From Paenibacillus sacheonensis (lineage in GTDB: Bacteria; Bacillota; Bacilli; Paenibacillales; Paenibacillaceae), in the NCBI RefSeq assembly GCF_009909195.1, contig NZ_JAAAMU010000010.1, positions 124,001 to 188,000 on the forward strand: a stretch of DNA of 64,000 bases. The letters run 5' to 3'. Shown here one piece after another: positions 53,079 to 61,939 of this stretch. The translations under genes and the position numbers were made by a program. The notes below the pieces were generated by a model, which worked only from the letters and a program-made list of their open reading frames with translations, was not told where the DNA came from and ran no database searches. The first letter of the stretch is position 1. Each line of letters begins with the position of its first letter.

Positions 53079-53250
53079 CGCCAAACGTAAAGCGTGTCCC
53101 GCAAGGGACGAAAGCGAGCCCAGCACGCATGGACTCCTCGCGCGTCTCTCCGGCGCATCACGTTCCCATGGTCCCGCAAGGGACACCAGGCAGCTCACAT
53201 CCGCCAAACGTAAAGCGTGTCCCGCGAGGGACGAAAGCGAGCCCGGCACG
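53079..53250. repeat. 49-bp direct repeats with GNRA-capped hairpins
   Basis: A 49-base unit (starting CGCCAAACGTAAAGCG) occurs at 53079-53127 and 53202-53250 with very few differences. Each holds GTCCC-GCRA-GGGAC, a 5-bp stem closed by a GNRA tetraloop (53096-53109 with GCAA, 53219-53232 with GCGA); a third such hairpin stands alone at 53171-53184. The loop varies only in the R position. Confidence 0.82.
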
Positions 53251-53326
53251 TAGAAACACGGGTGCGATTCTCTGCGGCGCCAACGTTATCCCCATTCGGG
53301 TGTCCAGAGGGCGGAGCCCTTGGGGT

Positions 53327-53344
53327 CCCCCTTGGAGAAGGGGG
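53327..53344. repeat. Short palindromic element CCCCCTT-AAGGGGG
   Basis: CCCCCTT pairs with AAGGGGG around GGAG and is followed by ATTTAGGGG. Such CCCCCTT/GGGGGATTTAGGGG elements occur as dispersed intergenic repeats in several bacteria. It closes the repeat region. Confidence 0.5.
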
Positions 53345-53464
53345 ATTTAGGGGAATCGACACATAACTACATGAAAGTGATGCAAAAATGCAAAGATTAA
53401 AGTACAATAAATAAATTATAATAGTTGCAAATGGAAACCTAATAGGTAGAGGAGAGCAACTATA

Positions 53465-54295
53465 ATGAACTTTACGAAAATGCACGGACTAGGGAACGAC
53501 TTTATCGTAGTCGCAGGCGAATCGAAGCTGCCGGATAACGCAGCGCAGCTGGCGGAGCAGCTTTGCAATCGCTTCTTCGGTATCGGGGCCGACGGACTCG
53601 TTTATATTTTGCCTTCGGAGAAAGCGGATTTCCGGATGCGCATCATCAATTCGGACGGATCCGAAGCGGAGCAGTGCGGCAATGCCATTCGCTGCGTAGC
53701 GAAGTACGTGTACGACAACGGCTTGACGGACAAAGAAACGCTGACCATCGAGACGCTGGGCGCCGGCGTGCAGGCCGTGCAATTGACCGTGGACAACGGC
53801 AAAGTCGTGAAAGTCCGCGTCAACATGGGGCAGCCGATTCTCGAAGGCTTGAAGGTACCGACGACGATCGATGCCAATCCGGTCATCAATCAATCGATCG
53901 AGGTGGACGGCCGCGAATTCAAGTTTACGGCGGTCTCGATGGGGAACCCGCACTGCGTCATCTACGTCGACGACGCGGTCAATTTCGACCTGGCGGCATG
54001 GGGCCCGAAATTGGAAGTCCATCCCTTGTTCCCGCGCAAGATCAACGTGGAATTCGTAACGGTGCGCGCCAAGGACTTCACGGACATGCGCGTATGGGAA
54101 CGCGGGGCGGGACCGACGCTGGCTTGCGGTACGGGCGCATGCGCAACCGTCGTTGCTTCCGTGCTGAACGGACTGACGGATCGGACGGCGACGGTATCGC
54201 TCAAGGGCGGCGACCTGTTGATCGAATGGGATGAAGCAACGAACCATGTCTATATGACGGGACCGGCCGCCGAGGTATTCCGCGGAACGGTATAA
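53465..54295 (+). CDS. dapF: Diaminopimelate epimerase
   Basis: Converts LL- to meso-diaminopimelate for lysine and peptidoglycan. The 276-residue protein carries both catalytic cysteines: C71 in EQCGNAIRC and C221 in ACGTGACA, with NFTKMHGLGNDF at the start and SMGNPHCVIYV in the middle. GAGGAG precedes the ATG. A weak, AT-rich promoter region (TACAAT/TATAAT at 53403-53422) lies upstream. yitJ follows after 24 bases. Confidence 0.95.
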   Translation: MNFTKMHGLGNDFIVVAGESKLPDNAAQLAEQLCNRFFGIGADGLVYILPSEKADFRMRIINSDGSEAEQCGNAIRCVAKYVYDNGLTDKETLTIETLGAGVQAVQLTVDNGKVVKVRVNMGQPILEGLKVPTTIDANPVINQSIEVDGREFKFTAVSMGNPHCVIYVDDAVNFDLAAWGPKLEVHPLFPRKINVEFVTVRAKDFTDMRVWERGAGPTLACGTGACATVVASVLNGLTDRTATVSLKGGDLLIEWDEATNHVYMTGPAAEVFRGTV

Positions 54296-54319
54296 GCAAT
54301 AGATGAAGGAGTTTTGATA

Positions 54320-56170
54320 ATGAAACCGGATTTAAGGGAGGCGCTGCAGGCGCGCATCTTGACCGGGGACGGCGCGATGGGAACCTACCTGTACGGGATG
54401 GGGTTCCCTGTCGGCGTTTCCTACGAAGAATTCAATCTGCTCCGGCCGGACGTGATTACGGACGTACATCGTCGCTATTACGAAGCAGGGGCTAGAATCA
54501 TAGAGACGAACACGTTCTCGGCCAATCTGGCGAGCCTGACGCATTACGGGCTGGACAGCGAAGTCGAGGCCATCAACAGGGCAGGCGTGCAAATCGCGCG
54601 CGGGGCAGTCGGCAGCGATGCCTACGTCGTCGGCGCGGTAGGTTCCATCCGGGCCGGGAAACGCAAAAATATTTCGGTCGCTCAGCTGGACGACCTCTTC
54701 CGGCAGCAGATTAACGCGCTGCTCACGGCAGGCGTCGACGGCATCATGCTGGAGACGTTCTACGATCTGGAGGAAGCGCTGCTGGCGCTTCGTATCGTGC
54801 GGAGCCTATCCGAGACGCCGGTCATTTGTCAGTTCGCGGTGGAGAAAGAAGCGGTTACGCTGGACGGAAAACCGATCGCTTCCGCTTTCGAAAGCCTGCG
54901 GCTGGAAGGCGCGGACGTCGTCGGGTTTAACTGTCGCAGCGGCCCGAACGGCATTCTTCGCGCCATCGATTCCATTAACGCGGAAGTGAAATTGCCGTTG
55001 TCCGTCTTCCCGAATGCCGGGATACCCGATTACGTGGACGGCAAATACCAATATACGTCGACACCGGAATACTTCGCGGAATCCGCCCGCAAATTCGCGG
55101 ACCGCGGCGCGCGCATCATCGGGGGCTGCTGCGGTACGACGCCGGAGCATGTCGCGGCAATCGCGGCGGCGCTCGACGGGTACCTGCCGCGGCCGGTAGA
55201 TCCGTCGGAGCTGCTCCAACCATACTCGGAGCGGATCATCGTTCGCGATGAGAGACCCGCAGCGACGGAGCCGACGATCGTGGACCTCGTGAAGGAACGC
55301 CATACGGTCATCGTCGAGCTTGATCCGCCCCGCGACCTCGCCATTCAAAAATTCATCGAAGGAGCGAAGGCGCTGAAAGCGATCAAAGCGGACGCCGTGA
55401 CCATGGCGGACAATTCGCTCGCCGTCACGCGCATGAGCAACATCGCGCTGGCATCGCTCGTGCAGCAGCAAGTAGGCATCCGGCCGCTCGTGCACATCGC
55501 ATGCCGCGACCGCAACCTCATCGGGACGCAGTCGCACATGATGGGATTGGACGCACTGGGCATTGATCATGTCCTTGCCGTTACGGGCGATCCCGCCAGA
55601 TTCGGCGACCTGCCGGATTCCAGCTCCGTCTACGACCTGACCTCGTTCGAGATGATTCGAATGATCAAGCAGCTGAACGAAGGCGTGGCCTTCTCCGGCA
55701 AGGCTTTGAAGCAGAAGGCGAACTTTATAACGGGCGCGGCGTTTAATCCGAACGTCAAATATTTGGATAAAGCGATTGCCCGCCTGGAGAAGAAAATCGA
55801 GACCGGCGCGGATTATATTATGACCCAGCCCGTCTACGACAAAGAATTAATCGTCCGTATCGCGGAAACGACGAAGCATCTGCAGGTTCCGATCTTCATC
55901 GGCATCATGCCGCTCGCCAGCGGGAGAAACGCAGAGTACCTTCATAATGAAGTGCCCGGAATTCAACTGTCGGATGAGGTTCGCAAGCGGATGGCAGGAC
56001 TCGAGGGCGAAGCGGGACGCGCGGAAGGCGTACGCATCGCGGAAGAGCTGCTCGATACGGCGATGGAATACTTCAATGGCATCTATCTCATTACGCCGTT
56101 CATGTTCTATGATATGACAGTGAAGCTGACGGATTATGTATGGCAAAAAACGGGCAGTTTAACGAGGTAA
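54320..56170 (+). CDS. yitJ: Bifunctional homocysteine S-methyltransferase/5,10-methylenetetrahydrofolate reductase
   Basis: A 616-residue fusion. The N-terminal half (1-290) is a zinc-dependent homocysteine methyltransferase: GDGAMGTYLY, Cys in VVGFNCRSG and the Cys pair in IIGGCCGTTPEH bind zinc. The C-terminal half (about 315-616) is a flavin-dependent MTHFR barrel (VELDPPRDL, GIDHVLAVTGDPA, DYIMTQPVYD). It links one-carbon folate to methionine synthesis. ATG 54320 with AAGGAG upstream is preferred to the TTG at 54314. No S-box leader is visible in the short gap after dapF, unlike yitJ of B. subtilis, so it is probably read with dapF. Confidence 0.92.
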   Translation: MKPDLREALQARILTGDGAMGTYLYGMGFPVGVSYEEFNLLRPDVITDVHRRYYEAGARIIETNTFSANLASLTHYGLDSEVEAINRAGVQIARGAVGSDAYVVGAVGSIRAGKRKNISVAQLDDLFRQQINALLTAGVDGIMLETFYDLEEALLALRIVRSLSETPVICQFAVEKEAVTLDGKPIASAFESLRLEGADVVGFNCRSGPNGILRAIDSINAEVKLPLSVFPNAGIPDYVDGKYQYTSTPEYFAESARKFADRGARIIGGCCGTTPEHVAAIAAALDGYLPRPVDPSELLQPYSERIIVRDERPAATEPTIVDLVKERHTVIVELDPPRDLAIQKFIEGAKALKAIKADAVTMADNSLAVTRMSNIALASLVQQQVGIRPLVHIACRDRNLIGTQSHMMGLDALGIDHVLAVTGDPARFGDLPDSSSVYDLTSFEMIRMIKQLNEGVAFSGKALKQKANFITGAAFNPNVKYLDKAIARLEKKIETGADYIMTQPVYDKELIVRIAETTKHLQVPIFIGIMPLASGRNAEYLHNEVPGIQLSDEVRKRMAGLEGEAGRAEGVRIAEELLDTAMEYFNGIYLITPFMFYDMTVKLTDYVWQKTGSLTR

Positions 56171-56182
56171 CCTCGTTTTTTC
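56161..56182 (+). terminator. Terminator overlapping the yitJ stop codon
   Basis: AACGAG pairs with CTCGTT around GTAAC, followed by six T residues. The 5' arm is the last two sense codons, so the coding end doubles as terminator. Confidence 0.7.
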
Positions 56183-56316
56183 TCCCGTTTGCGCTTTAAC
56201 ACTTGTTCGTCCGATGAAAATGGATTAATATAGACATTGGATGCACTTGCCATGCCGCTGTCGATGCGTTAAAATTAGGGACTCTGAGTTTTTATGGCTC
56301 TTGGGGCTCAAGACAG

Positions 56317-56345
56317 CTGGCATAACGTATGCTCCGGACTTTTTT
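56317..56345 (+). terminator. Terminator-like hairpin in the remA upstream region
   Basis: CTGGCATA pairs with TATG-CCGG (two bulged bases, one G-T) around ACG and runs into ACTTTTTTC. It lies 110 bases before remA and could be an attenuator. The 286-base gap from yitJ to remA shows nothing else that I can name apart from a possible -35/-10 pair near 56203-56231. Confidence 0.4.
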
Positions 56346-56456
56346 CGTCAAGAATAGTGCAATATTCTGCCTTGCAGATTCCATCATTCTTGCGCTTATC
56401 TATACATCGTGTGCTATTCATGCTCATGCACGAGAGATACCGGAGGGGAACCTATC

Positions 56457-56717
56457 ATGGCCATTAAGCTCATCAATATTGGTTTCGGGAACATCGTTTC
56501 CGCAAATCGGATTATTTCGATCGTCAGTCCGGAATCTGCGCCTATCAAACGGATCATTCAAGAAGCGCGCGACCGGCATATGCTGATCGACGCCACTTAT
56601 GGCCGCCGCACGCGGGCTGTCATCATCACGGACAGCGATCATGTTATTTTATCAGCGGTTCAGCCGGAAACGGTTGCGCATCGTCTATCGACCAAGGATG
56701 ACGATCACGACGAATAG
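56457..56717 (+). CDS. remA: Extracellular matrix regulatory protein RemA
   Basis: An 86-residue DNA-binding protein that forms rings and activates biofilm matrix and osmoprotection genes in B. subtilis. [36 protein letters not shown] and [27 protein letters not shown] are family blocks; the Arg residues in that region contact DNA. GGAGGGG eight bases before the ATG 56457; the upstream frame is spurious. gmk follows after 14 bases, the same order as in B. subtilis (ylzA-gmk). Confidence 0.94.
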   Translation: MAIKLINIGFGNIVSANRIISIVSPESAPIKRIIQEARDRHMLIDATYGRRTRAVIITDSDHVILSAVQPETVAHRLSTKDDDHDE

Positions 56718-56731
56718 TAACGGGGAGTCAT

Positions 56732-57349
56732 ATGAACAGAGGATTGTTAATCGTATTGTCCGGTCCTTCGGGCGTAGGCAAAGGTACGGTGTGTTCCGAG
56801 CTGCGGCATAAACAGAACGAATTGGTTTATTCCGTATCGGCGACGACCCGCTCGCCCCGCCAGGGAGAAATCGACGGAGTCAATTATTTTTTTAAGACGC
56901 GGGAACAGTTTCAAGACATGATCGCGCGCGACGCGCTGCTGGAGCACGCGGAGTACGTGGGCAACTATTACGGCACCCCGCGCGATTTTGTAGAGCGAAC
57001 GCTTGCCTCGGGCAAGGATATTATTCTTGAAATCGAAGTGCAGGGCGCGCTCAAAGTAAAAGCAACGTTCCCTCAAGGCGTGTTCATCTTCTTGGTGCCG
57101 CCGTCTCTTGATGTGCTTAAACAGCGCATTACGGGCCGCGGTACGGAGAATGCCGATATTATTGACCACCGGATGAATGTAGCGGTGGAAGAAATGAATT
57201 TGATTCGCTACTACGATTACGCCGTGGTGAACGATCAGATCGATGCAGCGTGCCACCGCATTCAAAGCATCATTGTCGCGGAGCACTGCCGCAAGGACCG
57301 GTTTATCGAAGAACTCGAAGAAGTGAAGGAAGCTTCCGAGAAAGCATGA
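56732..57349 (+). CDS. gmk: Guanylate kinase
   Basis: Phosphorylates GMP to GDP. The 205-residue protein has the P-loop [11 protein letters not shown] (10-20), the GMP-binding [19 protein letters not shown] and LEIEVQGA, and the lid RITGRGTE. Standard length. It lies in the remA-gmk-rpoZ-coaBC-priA run and is probably co-transcribed with its neighbours. Confidence 0.96.
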   Translation: MNRGLLIVLSGPSGVGKGTVCSELRHKQNELVYSVSATTRSPRQGEIDGVNYFFKTREQFQDMIARDALLEHAEYVGNYYGTPRDFVERTLASGKDIILEIEVQGALKVKATFPQGVFIFLVPPSLDVLKQRITGRGTENADIIDHRMNVAVEEMNLIRYYDYAVVNDQIDAACHRIQSIIVAEHCRKDRFIEELEEVKEASEKA

Positions 57350-57365
57350 GTGGGGTGAGAGAACG

Positions 57366-57581
57366 TTGTTGTATCCATCGATCGATGAAATGATGAAGAA
57401 AGTAGACAGCAAGTACTCGCTGGTAGTCGCGGCATCGCGTCGCGCGCGCAAGCTTCGGGATGGAAGCAAGAGCGAGATTCGCTCGCCGAAGTCGCATAAA
57501 TACGTAGGCGTAGCGCTCGAAGAGATCTATCAAGATATCCTCGTGGTGGAGAGCACGCTGAACAAGAAAGACGATGAGTAA
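57366..57581 (+). CDS. rpoZ: RNA polymerase omega subunit
   Basis: A 71-residue omega subunit: MLYPSIDEMMKKVDSKYSLVVAASRRARKL followed by SHKYVGVALEEI, the conserved beta'-contacting segment. The start is TTG 57366 behind GGGTGAGAG; alignment to the B. subtilis start MLDPSID supports it over the next TTG. It is a small part of RNAP core that assists assembly and appears in this position after gmk in most Firmicutes. Confidence 0.94.
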   Translation: MLYPSIDEMMKKVDSKYSLVVAASRRARKLRDGSKSEIRSPKSHKYVGVALEEIYQDILVVESTLNKKDDE

Positions 57582-57594
57582 ATGAGTGCACAAG

Positions 57595-57625
57595 AATAAC
57601 AACCCTCGAGGTTGTTATTTTTTTA
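57595..57625 (+). terminator. Terminator between rpoZ and coaBC
   Basis: AATAACAACC pairs perfectly with GGTTGTTATT around CTCGA, followed by six or more T residues. Inside an otherwise compact gene run, it would reduce but need not abolish read-through to coaBC. Confidence 0.85.
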
Positions 57626-57661
57626 CCTACATGCGGTGGTAAGAAGAGGGGAGAGATTTCC

Positions 57662-58882
57662 ATGCTGCAAGGGAAAACGATTCTTTTGGGGATTTCGGGC
57701 GGAATCGCGGCGTATAAAGCGGCAACGATTTGCAGCCGGCTCGTTCAGGCAGGAGCGAAGGTGCGCGTCATCATGACGGAATCGGCGACCAAATTCATTG
57801 CGCCGTTGACGCTGCAGACGTTGTCGCGGCATCCGGTCTATCTGGATACGTTCGATGAATTCGATCCTTCCGTCGTGGCGCATATCGACGCGGCCGACAG
57901 CGCCGATCTGGTGCTGGTCGCGCCCGCGACGGCGAATATCGTGGGCAAAATGGCGAACGGGCTCGCGGACGATTTTTTAAGCACCACCTTGCTCGCCGCG
58001 ACCGCTCCGGTAATCGTAGCGCCTGCGATGAACGTCCATATGTACGCGCATCCGGCAGTAGAACGGAATATGGCGCTGCTGGCGGATCGCGGCGTTCGAT
58101 TCGTAGAGCCGGGTACGGGTCTGCTCGCATGCGGGTATGTCGGCAAAGGCCGTCTGGCCGAGCCGGAGGAGATCGTCGCCGCGGTCAAGCACTGGTTCGC
58201 ATCGCGGACGGAACTCGCAGGCAAATCCGTTCTCGTTACGGCAGGCGGTACCGCCGAACGGCTGGACCCGGTACGCTTTTTGACGAATGATTCTTCCGGC
58301 AAAATGGGCTTTGCATTGGCGGAAGCGGCAGCCAATCGCGGCGCTGACGTTACCTTGATCGCGGCGCGGACGACTGCCCCGCCGATCGTGGGCGTCAAGC
58401 TTGTGCGCGTGGAATCCGCCGAGCAAATGCTGCAGGCTGTCTTAGAGCGCTACGACGCCGCAGATATCGTCATCAAAGCGGCTGCGGTGGCCGATTATCG
58501 TCCGGTATCGCAAGCGCCGACGAAGATCAAGAAAAGCGAAGAGAAGCTTGTCCTCGAGCTGGAACGGACGACCGACATCCTGAAAACGCTCGGCGAGCGC
58601 AAAACGCATCAATTTCTCGTCGGCTTCGCCGCGGAGACGGAGCAGGTTGCGCAGTATGCGATGGACAAGCTTCGCCGGAAGAACTGCGATCTTGTCGTCG
58701 CGAACGACGTTTCTCAGGATGGCGCGGGGTTCAATTTGGATACGAACGTCGTCCAGATCTTCGGCAAGGATGGCCTGATCGAAGCTCTGCCGCAGCTGCA
58801 TAAGCGGGAAGTGGCAGATCATCTGCTGGAGCGCATCGTACGCCAGATGCAGAAGAAGCCGGCCGGGGAGGCCGGCGAATGA
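57662..58882 (+). CDS. coaBC: Bifunctional phosphopantothenoylcysteine decarboxylase/phosphopantothenate-cysteine ligase
   Basis: Two steps of coenzyme A synthesis. The 406-residue protein has an FMN-dependent CoaC domain (1-180: GISGGIAAYKA, APAMNVHMY, and the catalytic Cys in ACGYVGKGRL) and a CTP-dependent CoaB domain (about 190-400: VTAGGTAERLDPVRFLTNDSSGKMG, AAAVADYRP). Ribosome site GAGGGGAGAG. Its stop overlaps the priA start (ATGA). Confidence 0.95.
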   Translation: MLQGKTILLGISGGIAAYKAATICSRLVQAGAKVRVIMTESATKFIAPLTLQTLSRHPVYLDTFDEFDPSVVAHIDAADSADLVLVAPATANIVGKMANGLADDFLSTTLLAATAPVIVAPAMNVHMYAHPAVERNMALLADRGVRFVEPGTGLLACGYVGKGRLAEPEEIVAAVKHWFASRTELAGKSVLVTAGGTAERLDPVRFLTNDSSGKMGFALAEAAANRGADVTLIAARTTAPPIVGVKLVRVESAEQMLQAVLERYDAADIVIKAAAVADYRPVSQAPTKIKKSEEKLVLELERTTDILKTLGERKTHQFLVGFAAETEQVAQYAMDKLRRKNCDLVVANDVSQDGAGFNLDTNVVQIFGKDGLIEALPQLHKREVADHLLERIVRQMQKKPAGEAGE

Positions 58883-61410
58883 TCGCGAGAGTGATCGTGG
58901 ACGTGCCGAGCCGCGCAACGGATCGACCGTTCGATTACAAGATTCCGGAGAACTTGAATGGCTGGGTGGAAGTGGGCAGCCGGGTAGGCGTGCCTTTCGG
59001 CGGACGCGTGCTGCAAGGTTTCGTCGTCGGTCTGGCTCCGTATGCGGACGTTGACGTCAAGAAACTGAAGCCGATCGCGGAGCTGCTGGATCATCTTCCG
59101 CCGCTGTCCCCCGACCTAGTCGAACTGGCGCGCTGGGTCAGCGAGAAATATTGCTGCCCATGGACGACGGCGCTGCAAGTGATGATTCCGGCGGCGCTGA
59201 AGGGGAAAGCCGATTCCGTGGTTTCCTTGTCGGAGGAAGAAGAATGTTCGGAGGAACGAACGGGATTCCTTACAGAAGAGAGCGAGCCATGGTTTCAATA
59301 TATCCGGAATAACGGAGAAGTCCGCTTGGCGCTGCTCCAGGAGCGTTTCCCGGAAGCCGCGGCAGGCATCAAAGCGGCTATTCGGCGCGGAACGCTCCGG
59401 GAGGAAATCTCCATACGCGACCGGCTGAAGGTGCGCAAAGTTTGGACCGTTTTCCCTCCGGAGGATACAGCGGCCGCTGAGGCTGCGCTGGCTTCGGCAT
59501 CGTCTCGCGCGGCGAAGCAGCAGGAAGCGGCGCGCTACATTTTGGACAACCCGGAGCCGATTCCGCTTGCCGCGTTGGCGCAGGCGCTATCGACCACGAC
59601 GGGAACGATTCGCGGAGCGGCGGATAAGGGCTGGCTGACCATTCGCGAAATGGAGCAGCAGCGCGACCCGTACGCCGGCCGGGGATTCAAACGAACGGAG
59701 CCGCTGCCGTTAATGGAAGGGCAGCAGACCGTGTATAACGAGATTGCAGAGGCGTTAGACAATGAAGCGGCCCGTGTCTTTCTCCTGCACGGCGTTACGG
59801 GCAGCGGGAAGACGGAAGTCTATTTGCAGACGATCGACCGCTGCTTGAAAGCGGAGCGTCAGGCGATCGTGCTCGTTCCGGAAATCGCGCTTACCCCGCA
59901 AATGGTGGAGCGGTTCAAAGGCCGTTTCGGCGATTCCGTCGCGGTGCTCCACAGCCGTCTATCCAGCGGGGAGCGCTACGATGAATGGCGCAAGATCCGG
60001 GAGGGCCGCGCAGAAGTCGCGGTCGGGGCAAGATCTGCCGTATTTGCGCCTTTCCGGCGGGTTGGCCTCATTATTATCGATGAAGAGCATGAATCCTCTT
60101 ATAAGCAGGAGGAAAGCCCCAAATATCATGCCCGCGACGTTGCCGTGCAGCGTGCGAAGCAGCATCAAGCCGTCGTGGTCCTCGGCTCGGCGACCCCGTC
60201 GCTGGAGTCGTTCGTGGCCGCTTCGGCTTCGCGAAGCCAGGAAGGAACCGCAAGCGCGAACGGTTCCGCGAAGCAGGGAGCGACCTTGCTGCCGATGCCC
60301 GAACGCGTCGCGGGAAGGCCGCTGCCGAAGGTGCATCTCGTCGATATGCGCGATGAGCTGAAAGGCGGCAACCGATCGATGTTCAGCCGCCAGCTCCATG
60401 AAGCGCTGCTGCAGCGTCTCGAACGCGGGGAACAGTCCGTCCTCCTGCTTAACAGGCGGGGTTACTCCACGTTCGTGATGTGCCGCTCCTGCGGCTACAC
60501 GGCGCAATGCCCGCATTGCGACATCTCGCTTACCTTCCATCAGAAATCCAAGGCGCTGCGCTGCCATTATTGCGGACATGCCGAGCAGGCGCCGACCGCG
60601 TGTCCTTCATGCGAGAGCGAGCATATCCGGTTCTTCGGAACGGGCACCCAGCGGGTAGAGGAAGAGCTTGCCAAGCTGTTCCCCGGGATCCGCGTCATTC
60701 GGATGGACGTAGACACGACGACGGAGAAGGGCTCCCACGAGAAGTGGCTGACCATGTTCGGCGAGCGAAAGGCCGATGTGCTGCTCGGCACGCAAATGGT
60801 AGCCAAAGGGCTCGATTTTCCATATGTTACGTTAGTGGGCGTTATTGCCGCGGATACGTCGCTCCATCTGCCCGATTTTCGCGCGGCGGAGAAGACGTTC
60901 CAGCTGCTGACGCAGGTCGCGGGACGTGCCGGCCGGCATGAGCTTCCCGGAGAAGTCATCGTTCAGACGTACAACCCCGAGCATTACGCCATCATCAGTG
61001 CGCAGCGCCACGATTACGCCTCCTTCGCCCAGGAGGAGCTGAAACACCGGCGGTTCATGGCGTACCCCCCGTTCTGCCGGCTAATTCTCGTCACGCTTTC
61101 CCATGAGCAGCTGGCATTGGTGTACGCGGAAGGCGAGAAGCTGGCTTCGACGCTCCGCGATCTTGCGCGTTCCGCCGGCGTAAGAGGCTCGGACGAAGGA
61201 GACGGCAGCCGATTTATCGATATTCTAGGGCCTGTCGCCTCGCCGATTCCACGGATGAAGGATCGCTATCGATTTCAATGTATGATAAAATATCGTGGAA
61301 ACGTCGGCGCCTCGGAACTGCTAGGGCAGGCGATTTCGCTGCTTTCGGGCGCGAACGGCCAGCCGCCTGTGACCATGAGCGTAGACGTGGATCCGCAAAT
61401 GATTTTATAA
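58879..61410 (+). CDS. priA: Primosomal protein N' (replication restart helicase PriA)
   Basis: Superfamily 2 helicase that reloads the replisome at stalled forks. The 843 residues comprise a 3'-DNA-binding domain (1-105), winged helix, helicase core with LLHGVTGSGKTEVYLQ (K311) and IIDEEHESSYKQ, and a zinc module of paired cysteines (CRSCGYTAQCPHCD, CHYCGHAEQ, CPSCES), then a C-terminal domain. It starts at an ATG overlapping the coaBC stop by four bases. An Ala/Ser-rich insert (about 450-475) looks like a variable loop. Confidence 0.96.
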   Translation: MIARVIVDVPSRATDRPFDYKIPENLNGWVEVGSRVGVPFGGRVLQGFVVGLAPYADVDVKKLKPIAELLDHLPPLSPDLVELARWVSEKYCCPWTTALQVMIPAALKGKADSVVSLSEEEECSEERTGFLTEESEPWFQYIRNNGEVRLALLQERFPEAAAGIKAAIRRGTLREEISIRDRLKVRKVWTVFPPEDTAAAEAALASASSRAAKQQEAARYILDNPEPIPLAALAQALSTTTGTIRGAADKGWLTIREMEQQRDPYAGRGFKRTEPLPLMEGQQTVYNEIAEALDNEAARVFLLHGVTGSGKTEVYLQTIDRCLKAERQAIVLVPEIALTPQMVERFKGRFGDSVAVLHSRLSSGERYDEWRKIREGRAEVAVGARSAVFAPFRRVGLIIIDEEHESSYKQEESPKYHARDVAVQRAKQHQAVVVLGSATPSLESFVAASASRSQEGTASANGSAKQGATLLPMPERVAGRPLPKVHLVDMRDELKGGNRSMFSRQLHEALLQRLERGEQSVLLLNRRGYSTFVMCRSCGYTAQCPHCDISLTFHQKSKALRCHYCGHAEQAPTACPSCESEHIRFFGTGTQRVEEELAKLFPGIRVIRMDVDTTTEKGSHEKWLTMFGERKADVLLGTQMVAKGLDFPYVTLVGVIAADTSLHLPDFRAAEKTFQLLTQVAGRAGRHELPGEVIVQTYNPEHYAIISAQRHDYASFAQEELKHRRFMAYPPFCRLILVTLSHEQLALVYAEGEKLASTLRDLARSAGVRGSDEGDGSRFIDILGPVASPIPRMKDRYRFQCMIKYRGNVGASELLGQAISLLSGANGQPPVTMSVDVDPQMIL

Positions 61411-61449
61411 CCTAAACCTATAGAGCAGGATGACTGGAGGTCGTTTTTC

Positions 61450-61935
61450 ATGGCGATTCGATTAATCGTGCAGGATCCGGATCCTGTGCTCCGCGAACGT
61501 GCGGTCGAAGTAACGAAATTCAATGCCAATTTGCATAAATTGCTGAACGATATGGCGGAAACGATGTACGATGCGGACGGCGTCGGCTTGGCGGCGCCTC
61601 AGGTCGGCATCTCCAAACGGGCGATCGTCGTTGACATCGGCGACGAAAACGGCTTAATCGAGATGGTCAATCCGCAAATCGTGGACGCGACGGGCGAGCA
61701 GCTCGGCCCTGAAGGCTGTCTCAGCATTGCAAAATTGAACGGCGACGTTCGCCGCGCGCAGCATATCAAGCTGAAGGGCATGGACAGGAACGGCGCGCCG
61801 ATCGAACTGGAAGCCAGCGATTTTCTGGCCCGCGCGTTCCAGCACGAGATTGATCATTTGAACGGGGTACTGTTTACCGATATCGCGGAAACCATCTACG
61901 ACATCACCAATCGTCCCCGTCCGGACGGAGAGTGA
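61450..61935 (+). CDS. def: Peptide deformylase (type 1)
   Basis: Removes the N-formyl group from nascent chains. The 161-residue protein has all three PDF motifs: GVGLAAPQVG, EGCLS (metal Cys) and QHEIDHLNG (metal His pair and Glu). GGAGGT precedes the ATG. fmt follows after four bases, so the formylation and deformylation genes are coupled. Confidence 0.96.
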   Translation: MAIRLIVQDPDPVLRERAVEVTKFNANLHKLLNDMAETMYDADGVGLAAPQVGISKRAIVVDIGDENGLIEMVNPQIVDATGEQLGPEGCLSIAKLNGDVRRAQHIKLKGMDRNGAPIELEASDFLARAFQHEIDHLNGVLFTDIAETIYDITNRPRPDGE

Positions 61936-61939
61936 CCGA

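Noticed and set aside
52836..53250. CRISPR array
   Set aside because: Units are 74-77 and 49 bases, adjacent or with similar rather than unique intervening sequence, and there are no cas genes.
52287..53253. Long open frames on both strands through the repeat region (e.g. 52287-53249 minus, 52831-53253 plus)
   Set aside because: They arise from GC-rich tandem repeats, translate to repeated low-quality sequence, lack ribosome sites, and the minus frame runs through the real methyltransferase gene.
54296..54319. S-box (SAM) riboswitch before yitJ
   Set aside because: Only 24 bases separate dapF and yitJ; there is no room and no S-box motif.
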